Source of the DNA: Leptospira vanthielii serovar Holland str. Waz Holland = ATCC 700522
Lineage (GTDB): Bacteria; Spirochaetota; Leptospiria; Leptospirales; Leptospiraceae
Reading direction: 5' to 3'
Length of the DNA: 39,490 nt
Assembly (NCBI RefSeq): GCF_000332455.1
Contig: NZ_AOGY02000058.1
Location: forward strand, 1-39,490
Shown here: positions 33,478 to 39,490 of the stretch, in pieces
How the letters are laid out: every line of letters starts with the position of its first letter
Position numbering within the stretch: position 1 is the first letter of the stretch
Made by a program: the position numbers and the translations under genes
Notes under the pieces: model-generated
The model's input: the letters and a program-made list of their open reading frames with translations, nothing else
Database searches by the model: none
What the model was told of the DNA's origin: nothing

Positions 33478-35094
33478 ATGGCACCTAATTCTTCATTCTC
33501 CCGGATTTGGCAGAATCCTTCCGAATTTCCAGCGGAAGTTGTATTACGTGAATTGGAAAATCTTCTTAGGTCCAATCCCGATTTTTGGCTCAAAATCAAT
33601 CGAGATGGAATCATTGTTGATTATAAAACATCAAGGTTTGTCAATATTGGAGATAAACCAGAAACCCTTCTCGGCAAACACATCGATGTAGGCCTACCTC
33701 CCAATCTTCGTGAAATCACAGCAGAAGCCCTTGCTTACTTATCGGAGAAGAAGAGCCAAGTGTTTTGGAAAGAGTATTCTTATGGAATTGAACCAAATAT
33801 TCGTTATGTGGAAGTGCGATTTGTTGTCCTTTATGAAGGATATATCATGTCGAATCATAGGGACATCACAGAAAGGAAACGTTTAGAAAATGCGTTTTTA
33901 GAAAGTGAGTCTAGATTCCTTTCTATGGCACAGAATGCCGCTGATTCAATTGTCATCATTAATGATGAAGGTATCATTCAATTTTTTAATAAAACTGCAG
34001 AAAATACCTTTGGTTATAGTCATGAAGAAGTCATTGGTAAAAACGTTACCATTATCATACCCGATGGATATAAGGGGAAACATGATACTTTCTTGAGAAG
34101 ATATAAAGAGACAGGTATCCAACATATCATTGGTGTAGGGAGGGAACTTGTCGCACAACGAAAGTCAGGTGAAGTATTCCCTTGTGAATTGTCTGTTGGA
34201 GAATTTAGAACGAAGACAGGTAAAATGTTTACGGGAATTTTACGAGACATTAGTCTCCGAAAAACCCAAGAACAGGAGTTATATCAATATAGAAATCATT
34301 TAGAAGATTTGGTAGAAAGTCAAACTATGGACTTAAAGATGTCCAAAAATATTGCAGAAGAAGCATCGTATATGAAGTCGCTTTTTCTTGCCAATATCTC
34401 ACACGAACTAAAAACACCGATCCATGCGATTTTGAGTTATGCCGAACTAGGAGAAGAAAAATCAGCAACGGTTCCACCGGAAAAAATTAAAGAATACTTT
34501 CAAATCATTGATTCTTCAGGTAAACGATTGTTAGGTTTACTGGAGAATTTATTGGATATTGCTAAACTAGAGTCTGGAAAGATGCGATATCTATTTGAGA
34601 AAAATTGTCTGAAAGAGACTACAAAATTTGTAATCAATGAAATGCGTGTAATTTTGGAAAAAAGAGGGATCACAGTTGTTCTACTAGATAAGGAAGAACG
34701 TTGGGAAGCTGAGTTCGATTACGAGAGAATCCAACAGGTAATACGAAATATTTTATCAAATGCATTAAAATTCATCCCAAATGACACTAATATTGAAATT
34801 AGTATGGTCCGAAGAGAATTTATTCCGAGAAAAACTCAGTCGTATGTCAATGGTATCGGAATACAAATTCGTGACTTTGGACCGGGAATTCCTCCCGAAG
34901 ATTTGGATAAAATTTTTGAAAAGTTCATCCAATCCAAACAAATGAAAGCAGGAACTAAGGGTACAGGACTTGGTTTGTCTATTTCCAGAGAAATTGTCAA
35001 TGACCACCACGGGTTGTTGTATGCTGAGAACCATGAAGATAGAGGAGCAATTTTTACTATGTTAATTCCTTGTTCTCGTGAAGGACTTCGATGA
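33478..35094 (+). CDS. PAS sensor histidine kinase
   Basis: 538 aa, no membrane helices. Two PAS segments: residues about 28-140 (DFWLKINRDGIIVDYKTSRF, ending MSNHRDITERKRLENAF) and about 145-262 (AADSIVIINDEGIIQFFNKT, ending GILRDISLRKTQEQEL). A coiled coil (about 265-305) leads to the H-box FLANISHELKTPIHAIL, the N-box VIRNILSNALKFIPND, IRDFGPGIPPEDLDKIFEKF and GTGLGLSISREIV. The stop overlaps the start of the receiver-HATPase gene (ATGA), a clear cognate pair. The promoter is in the 100 bp to divergent pyrD; I could not settle its boxes. Confidence 0.92.
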   Translation: MAPNSSFSRIWQNPSEFPAEVVLRELENLLRSNPDFWLKINRDGIIVDYKTSRFVNIGDKPETLLGKHIDVGLPPNLREITAEALAYLSEKKSQVFWKEYSYGIEPNIRYVEVRFVVLYEGYIMSNHRDITERKRLENAFLESESRFLSMAQNAADSIVIINDEGIIQFFNKTAENTFGYSHEEVIGKNVTIIIPDGYKGKHDTFLRRYKETGIQHIIGVGRELVAQRKSGEVFPCELSVGEFRTKTGKMFTGILRDISLRKTQEQELYQYRNHLEDLVESQTMDLKMSKNIAEEASYMKSLFLANISHELKTPIHAILSYAELGEEKSATVPPEKIKEYFQIIDSSGKRLLGLLENLLDIAKLESGKMRYLFEKNCLKETTKFVINEMRVILEKRGITVVLLDKEERWEAEFDYERIQQVIRNILSNALKFIPNDTNIEISMVRREFIPRKTQSYVNGIGIQIRDFGPGIPPEDLDKIFEKFIQSKQMKAGTKGTGLGLSISREIVNDHHGLLYAENHEDRGAIFTMLIPCSREGLR

Positions 35095-36020
35095 TTAATT
35101 TACTAGCAGTGGATGACGAGATGATCAATTTGATGATCATTGATGAGTCTCTTTCTGATAAAGGTTTTACTGTTGTAAAAGCAAGAGATGGGGAAGAAGC
35201 ATTTCAAATCCTTAGTTCAGATTCTACATTGTTCCATGCAATTATTTTGGATAGACTCATGCCAAAGATGGATGGAATTGAACTCTTAAAAAAAATCAAA
35301 CGATCTGAAAAGTATAAAGATATTCCTGTTATCTTTCAAACAGCAATGAGTTCTGTCACGGATATGACAGAAGGACTGGATGCCGGTGCTTTTTATTATC
35401 TTACGAAACCTTACTCTAGAACTTTATTAGTTCGCATCGTACAAACAGCGGTAGAACATTTTATCAAACTCCAACGTGCGAAAGAAGACCTCCATAAAGG
35501 TATGGGTGCTCTTAGGCATATGATTACGGGAGAGTTTCGGATTCGATCCATTCGCGAGTCTCATGAGTTGGCACCACTACTCGCAAATGCTTGTCCTGAT
35601 CCCGAACGTGTGTTAACTGGGATTATGGAAATTTTAAACAATGCCATTGAACATGGAAATTTGGGTATTTCCTATCAGGAAAAATCAGAGCTTCATGATA
35701 ATGATAAACTTATGGAAGAAATTTTTAGAAGGTTAGAAACTCCCGAATTCAAAGATAAATTTGTAAAAGTTACTTTTGAAAAAAATGACCATCATATAGA
35801 AATTCGAGTGAGTGACCAAGGGAAAGGTTTTGATTGGCAAAGGTATTTGTCTGTCGAAGCAATGACAAAAAATGCCTTTAAAACACATGGTCGTGGGATT
35901 TTTATGGCTCGTAAGTTGTCCTTTGATGACTTGTCTTACACGGACGATGGTAGAACTGCAGTCATTCGCATTGATCTATCAAACAAAAAGGGAAATTTAC
36001 TCACTGACTTTCAAGAGTAA
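35091..36020 (+). CDS. response regulator with receiver and RsbW-like HATPase domain
   Basis: 309 aa. Receiver (residues 1-125): LLAVDDEMINLMIID, phosphoacceptor Asp in IILDRLMPKMDGIELL, Lys in YYLTKPYSRTL. The linker has GALRHMITGEFRIRS. The C-terminal half is an anti-sigma-type ATPase: IMEILNNAIEHGNLGIS matches the N-box of RsbW/SpoIIAB-like kinases, and VSDQGKGFDWQRYL and HGRGIFMARKL complete the ATP lid. The N-box differs from histidine kinases and no H-box is present. The receiver probably controls a Ser kinase or anti-sigma switch whose antagonists would be STAS proteins; two orphan STAS genes occur in this window. No sigma factor is visible. Confidence 0.88.
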   Translation: MINLLAVDDEMINLMIIDESLSDKGFTVVKARDGEEAFQILSSDSTLFHAIILDRLMPKMDGIELLKKIKRSEKYKDIPVIFQTAMSSVTDMTEGLDAGAFYYLTKPYSRTLLVRIVQTAVEHFIKLQRAKEDLHKGMGALRHMITGEFRIRSIRESHELAPLLANACPDPERVLTGIMEILNNAIEHGNLGISYQEKSELHDNDKLMEEIFRRLETPEFKDKFVKVTFEKNDHHIEIRVSDQGKGFDWQRYLSVEAMTKNAFKTHGRGIFMARKLSFDDLSYTDDGRTAVIRIDLSNKKGNLLTDFQE

Positions 36021-36025
36021 AACTT

Positions 36026-36667
36026 TTATAAACGAAAGACAGTTGGGTCGGTGAAGTCATGAATGATTTGTTCTACATGACTTTTTAATTCTGATTCGGT
36101 ATGCGATGTGGACACACCTATGATGGAACATCCTGCGGATTTTCCTGATTGTAAACCTGCGAGAGAATCTTCAAACACCACACAGTCTTTTGGATCTAGT
36201 GCTAATTCCTTGGCGCAAAGTTCATACACTTGCGGATGGGGTTTGCCTTGAGTCACCATCGGCCCATCTACAATCACATTAAAAAAAGGCCGTAGTGATA
36301 AAGTATCCAGAGTAAAATTTACATTCATTGTGGGAGCAGAAGTTCCAAGAGCAATTTTCAGGTGATTGTCTTTTAGAAATTGTAAATACTCAACAAGACC
36401 TGTATGGGGTTTCATTTCATTTTTATACAAGTTTTGGTAGCAACTTTCTTTTTCATCTCCATACTGTTTGATTTCTTTGTCGGAGATATTTCCAAAAATC
36501 ATTCGAAAAAGATCAGCATTGGTTTTTCCATTGAAAGTATCTCTGTAGATTTCTGAATTTAATGGGAAATGATACTTTTTAGAAAATTCCATCCAAGCTT
36601 TAAAATGATAAGAGTGATTATCGACAACAACTCCGTCCATATCGAAGATAAATCCTTTATGTTTCAT
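36026..36667 (-). CDS. HAD-superfamily phosphatase/phosphomutase (beta-phosphoglucomutase-like)
   Basis: 213 aa. The HAD nucleophile motif FIFDMDGVVVDNH is at residues 6-18, with the Thr/Ser in LGTSAPT, Lys in GKPHPQVY and the acidic pair in CVVFEDSLAGLQSG. The helical cap after motif I is of the subclass I beta-PGM type. The substrate is uncertain. Last gene of a four-gene minus-strand unit; overlaps the pseudouridine synthase gene by 11 bp. The opposing receiver-HATPase gene ends 5 bp away. Confidence 0.85.
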   Translation of the reverse strand: MKHKGFIFDMDGVVVDNHSYHFKAWMEFSKKYHFPLNSEIYRDTFNGKTNADLFRMIFGNISDKEIKQYGDEKESCYQNLYKNEMKPHTGLVEYLQFLKDNHLKIALGTSAPTMNVNFTLDTLSLRPFFNVIVDGPMVTQGKPHPQVYELCAKELALDPKDCVVFEDSLAGLQSGKSAGCSIIGVSTSHTESELKSHVEQIIHDFTDPTVFRL

Positions 36668-37370
36668 TTATGTTCCTTTCATATCCACCCACAAGTCCTG
36701 TGATAAAACTTGGGATTTTTGTTTCAAAAGTAAGTACTTCTTTATTAAACGGATGAGTCAATTGGATAGAAAAAGAATGTAATGCCATTCGAGGATAGGT
36801 TCTTGTATCGTTTCCGTACTTTGTATCACCAACGATGGGATGTTTTTTATCAGAGAGGTGGACTCGGATTTGGTTTTTACGACCCGTTAGTAGTTCAATT
36901 TCCAATAAAGAATACAAGTTGGTCTCTTTTAAAACTTTGAATTTTGTTTTAGAAAATTTTCCTAACTCGGGTTCGTCGGTGGAATAAACTCGGTGGGCTT
37001 TGGATTCTACAAGATAGGATTGGATGGTGCCGGCCTTTTCCTTCCAAACTCCATGACTTACAGCCAGATAGATTTTTTTTGTTTTCTCCCAAGATTCCTG
37101 TAGGGTTTGTTTGGCTGTTTCTGTTTTTGCAAAAACCAAAATTCCAGAAGTCTCTCGGTCTAATCTGTGGACGATAAAGATTCTATTTTTAGATCTTTCA
37201 CTTCCTTTCTTCACATAGTCCATTAGTGCGGCATAGGCAGTTTTTGATTTTTCTGATTCGGTAGCGATCGTGAGTAGTCCCGCTGGTTTGTCTACTACGA
37301 GAATGTCTCTGTCTTCATGTAAAATGGAAAGGCCCTTAGGTAAAAATCGAGTATTGGTCTTTTGTTTCAT
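36657..37370 (-). CDS. RluA-family pseudouridine synthase
   Basis: 237 aa. Catalytic motif IVHRLDRETSGILVFAKT with the conserved Asp, preceded by DILVVDKPAGLLT and followed by GRKNQIRVHL and HPIVGDTKYG. There is no S4 domain, so it resembles the short RluA/TruC group that act on rRNA or tRNA; the target site cannot be told. Start overlaps the stop of the ankyrin gene (ATGA), and its end overlaps the HAD gene. Confidence 0.9.
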   Translation of the reverse strand: MKQKTNTRFLPKGLSILHEDRDILVVDKPAGLLTIATESEKSKTAYAALMDYVKKGSERSKNRIFIVHRLDRETSGILVFAKTETAKQTLQESWEKTKKIYLAVSHGVWKEKAGTIQSYLVESKAHRVYSTDEPELGKFSKTKFKVLKETNLYSLLEIELLTGRKNQIRVHLSDKKHPIVGDTKYGNDTRTYPRMALHSFSIQLTHPFNKEVLTFETKIPSFITGLVGGYERNINET

Positions 37371-37732
37371 TCGTGTTTTAATAGTCCCAGAACCTTGGGA
37401 TTGTTTTGTCTTTCTGCAAATTCAATTGCCGATTTTCCCCATTGGTCCTTTGTTTGCGGATCGGCCCCTGCTTGTAAAAGAATTTGAAATAGTTTTGGTT
37501 TGTCCGTCGCATCATTTCCCATATTGATCATAGCAAGAAGTACAGTGTTTCCATCTGCAGAACGTTTTGCATTGACATCATAACCTTTGTTAACTTTTTC
37601 TTTGATCGTTTTAGGATCTCTCATTTGTGATAAATCCAATTCTGTTCCTAATAGAGGAAACGTTAGAAAGGAAACGAGAGTGGTGTAATATAAAAAACGA
37701 ATAAAGAATTTAGAATTTGAATCTTTTACCAT
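37367..37732 (-). CDS. small exported ankyrin-repeat protein
   Basis: 121 aa. A hydrophobic signal (FIRFLYYTTLVSFLTFPLLG) covers residues about 10-30. About three ankyrin units follow: IKEKVNKGYDVNAKRSADGN, then TVLLAMINMGNDATDKPKLF, then QILLQAGADPQTKDQWGKSA, and a final IEFAERQNNPKVLGLLKH. It is probably periplasmic and binds a protein partner, possibly the product of the upstream gene, with which it overlaps by 7 bp. No enzymatic motif. Confidence 0.82.
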   Translation of the reverse strand: MVKDSNSKFFIRFLYYTTLVSFLTFPLLGTELDLSQMRDPKTIKEKVNKGYDVNAKRSADGNTVLLAMINMGNDATDKPKLFQILLQAGADPQTKDQWGKSAIEFAERQNNPKVLGLLKHE

Positions 37733-39054
37733 GGAGTTTCCGCTCCTTGGGGACGAAGGATAAGAAGTTCGCGTGTCGAAGAAAGAGCCAAAACTTCTCT
37801 TAGTTTTGGGTTTACAGAAAAAATATGAGGATGAATGTAATTGTCGTTTTCATTGGATGCAAAAAGTAAAATTCCTTTTTTTGTATCGACGATGTTGAAT
37901 TTTCCTGAAGAAAATAATCCACCGATAACAAGTATGTCGTTCGATGGTGCGATGAGCTCCCCCGCATCAAAAAAAGTAGATCGGAACATTTCTTTTTTTG
38001 TTTCTAAATTGTATCCATAAACCTGGATATAACCACCTTCGATTCCTGCTGAACAGTATAACATCTTGCCATCAGGAGAGATTGTTACGGAACGAATGGT
38101 TTGCCTATCTTTGATTTCTAAATCAGGTGAAGTACTCAGCGGAGTATAAACAATAGAACCTGCCTTCTTTTCTTCCACGAGTGGAATGTTACTATTTTGA
38201 ACCATAATCGATTCGTTGATTTCATGAATTCTGCCATGGGCATTGCCGTATATAATTGTATTACGTTTATTGACATACTGGTATGGGAATTGATGGTGCG
38301 CAGTTTCGAATCCAGCCGGTTGGGTCCAATCCGCAGAATCTGGATCGGCTGTTAATTGAAATTCGTTTATTTTCTTTCCTGAGGTCGAATCATATATCAC
38401 TAATCTTCGATCATAAAAGTTAGGACCGTCCATATTATGTTTATAGGAAACAAGAATTCGTTTTCCGCCATCAATATACTTTGCATTGTCGATTGTCATA
38501 ATCCAGTTCGGAGAAAGTCCTGCTTCCTCTCTGTTTTTTTTGCTTTCATCTCCTGGATAACGATAATCTATATCAGCAGTAACCGAATAAAAAAGTGAAA
38601 ACTCTGAAGAAAATTTCTTCGTTATACTTCCGTTATTTGAAGATCGGATGACTAAAAATCGTTCTGATGACTGCAAATCATTATCAGTTTGACCAAAACT
38701 TAAGAAAGAAATCCCGTCAGGGGATACATCATAAATTTTGGTGCCATCCCATTCTCTTTGGTATTTAATTTTTGTTTCTACCTTCCAAATCAAACTGCCA
38801 TCCAATAAACTGATACGATAGATAGAAAAATCTGTTGTTCCAATGATGGCCGACTTCCCATCACTGTGATGCAGAATGCTAAAAATATTTTGCCCATCAA
38901 TTTCAGGAGTGATCCTTTGTTGGATTTGCCATGCTAGGTTTGGATCGGCAAGGTTGTCTCCTTCTCGATCGATTGTGGGAAATTGGGTATGCAGTGTTGG
39001 ATTGGACCAAAGAGCGGTAGAAAGAATTCCTATGACGAAAAGGGCCTTGCGCAT
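37726..39054 (-). CDS. exported beta-propeller-like (WD40/YVTN-type) protein
   Basis: 442 aa. Signal peptide MRKALFVIGILSTALWS, then repeated blade-like segments pairing a strand with S-P-D-G or D-T-x-x-G turns: HHSDGKSAIIGTTDFSIYR, YDVSPDGISFLSFG, YIDGGKRILVSYKHNMDGP, SVTISPDGKMLYCSAGIEGG, DTKKGILLFASNEND. The blades are degenerate, as in many envelope propellers, and no catalytic residue can be assigned. First gene of the unit with ankyrin protein, pseudouridine synthase and HAD enzyme. The promoter-like sequence places the transcript start at the ATG (39052-39054). Confidence 0.78.
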   Translation of the reverse strand: MRKALFVIGILSTALWSNPTLHTQFPTIDREGDNLADPNLAWQIQQRITPEIDGQNIFSILHHSDGKSAIIGTTDFSIYRISLLDGSLIWKVETKIKYQREWDGTKIYDVSPDGISFLSFGQTDNDLQSSERFLVIRSSNNGSITKKFSSEFSLFYSVTADIDYRYPGDESKKNREEAGLSPNWIMTIDNAKYIDGGKRILVSYKHNMDGPNFYDRRLVIYDSTSGKKINEFQLTADPDSADWTQPAGFETAHHQFPYQYVNKRNTIIYGNAHGRIHEINESIMVQNSNIPLVEEKKAGSIVYTPLSTSPDLEIKDRQTIRSVTISPDGKMLYCSAGIEGGYIQVYGYNLETKKEMFRSTFFDAGELIAPSNDILVIGGLFSSGKFNIVDTKKGILLFASNENDNYIHPHIFSVNPKLREVLALSSTRELLILRPQGAETPW

Positions 39055-39060
39055 CCTAGG

Positions 39061-39089
39061 AGTCTAAGAAAAAGCGGAAATAGGGTCAA
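39061..39089 (-). promoter_or_regulatory. putative sigma-70 promoter for the propeller-protein operon
   Basis: On the minus strand TTGACC (39089-39084) and TAGACT (39066-39061) are 17 bp apart. The expected start at 39053-39055 coincides with the ATG at 39054, giving a leaderless transcript. Confidence 0.5.
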
Positions 39090-39218
39090 GACTTGTCCAT
39101 TTGATTCCCAAACTAGGGTTAGAATGGAGTTCTAGTCAGAATTTGTTTAATTTATTGAATTTATTTCTGTTAAAACAGACGATAGTTGTAAGGAACTTAA
39201 CCGATTTTGAAATCTACA

Positions 39219-39269
39219 ATGGAATCTATGCAATTGAATCATTATGTCCCTTTACTCCAGCCCATCTTT
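39219..39269 (+). pseudogene. 5' end of an ORF cut by IS copy C; possibly nuoA
   Basis: An ATG at 39219 (or 39228) opens MESMQLNHYVPLLQPIF up to the IS junction. The short start followed by Y-x-P-L-L and a hydrophobic run resembles the N-terminus of NADH-quinone oxidoreductase subunit A, but 17 residues are too few to be sure. AAGGA lies 24 bases upstream of the first ATG, too far to be a convincing binding site. The rest of the gene would lie beyond the IS, outside the window. The 164 bases between it and the propeller gene hold only that gene's promoter as far as I can see. Confidence 0.25.
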
Positions 39270-39490
39270 GTATGGAAAGGCACATCGGTAACACTTTAGA
39301 TCACTCACATGGGTTACACTTTTACTAGTCAATTCTATACAATAGCCTCTGGTATTTCAACACACTATACAAATCCAAAATTCCAAGAATTGCATCCGCA
39401 AAGTAAAGACGACAATGCCGATCAGATATCTCTTCAAAGCCAACTACCTCTCCAATGAAAGGATTCCCAAAGAACACTCGATGGGGGCGT
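39270..39490 (-). mobile_element. IS481-like insertion sequence, copy C (left 221 bases, runs off window)
   Basis: Begins with the same GTATGGAAAGGCACATC tip as copy B, in the same orientation, with the 3' end of the transposase (TAG at 39325-39327). It differs from B near 39359-39365, where ACTATA stands for TTTACTCGTATA. At the very end GGGGGCGT replaces GGGGCCCGTACT. The flanking ATCTTT (39264-39269) would be the target duplication; its partner is not in the window. Confidence 0.88.
39325..39490 (-). pseudogene. IS481-family transposase, C-terminal fragment, copy C
   Basis: Encodes the C-terminal end of the transposase (LYFADAILGILDL and the final LLYRID) up to the window edge. A short deletion near 39359 removes residues of the last helix relative to copies A and B. 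The remainder of the gene lies outside. Confidence 0.8.

Noticed and set aside
39101..39328. A 75-aa plus-strand open frame crossing into IS copy C.
   Set aside because: It starts in non-coding sequence and its second half is IS end DNA read out of any coding frame. The short frame starting at 39219 is a better candidate.
1..39490. CRISPR arrays, tRNA or rRNA genes, prophage.
   Set aside because: No regularly spaced short repeats, cloverleaf-like sequences or phage proteins were seen in reading the intergenic stretches, which are all short.

Overview
The window looks like chromosomal DNA of a spirochaete of the genus Leptospira, more likely a non-pathogenic or intermediate species. The reasons are the moderately low G+C, very compact gene packing, a lipoprotein with a spirochaete-type lipobox, an abundance of PAS/histidine-kinase signalling proteins, and familiar Leptospira housekeeping genes (hom, mtnP, pgi, ispA, ndk, coaD, argG, pyrD). 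This is judged from protein resemblance alone; no database was searched. No tRNA, rRNA, CRISPR array or phage genes were seen, and no gene-free stretch exceeds about 215 bases.

Three copies of one IS481-like insertion sequence, all in the same orientation, punctuate the window. Copy A (1-1307) cuts off the 5' part of hflX. Copy B (14928-16242) splits an amgK-like sugar kinase and is flanked by a 6-bp duplication; removing it restores a 327-aa reading frame exactly. Copy C (39270-39490) runs off the right edge and cuts a short ORF that might be the start of nuoA. Because the window starts 9 bases inside copy A and ends inside copy C, it may be a whole contig broken at repeats. Copies A and B contain a foreign decamer (ACGCCACGTA or its complement) in place of native bases at four sites, probably an assembly artefact.

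Region 1 (1.3-14.7 kb) holds the hflX remnant, hom with a STAS gene, a lysine-rich membrane protein, an ACT protein, an exported FGE-fold protein, a MarR regulator behind a retinol-desaturase-like flavoprotein and a DUF4139 protein, mtnP, galK with a second STAS gene, and pgi. Region 2 (14.0-20.3 kb, minus strand) is a five-gene operon: PAS histidine kinase, receiver-PAS protein, second kinase, amgK (broken) and murU. It places a phosphorelay upstream of a cell-wall sugar salvage pathway. Region 3 (20.3-27.8 kb) holds an alpha/beta hydrolase, ferredoxin, single-domain receiver, tlyA-ispA, ndk, a CPA2 antiporter with a stress-protein tail, and coaD-argG. Region 4 (27.9-31.1 kb) is a plus-strand trio: an exported nitrilase-fold lipoprotein, a Tat-like small subunit and a GMC oxidoreductase. 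Region 5 (31.1-39.1 kb) holds an RNA uracil methyltransferase with pyrD, a PAS kinase with a receiver-HATPase protein, and a four-gene minus-strand operon (exported propeller-like protein, ankyrin protein, RluA-type pseudouridine synthase, HAD phosphatase).

Architectural points: all nine convergent gene pairs meet within 11 bp or overlap at their stops, and several predicted promoters place the transcript start at or within a few bases of the start codon.
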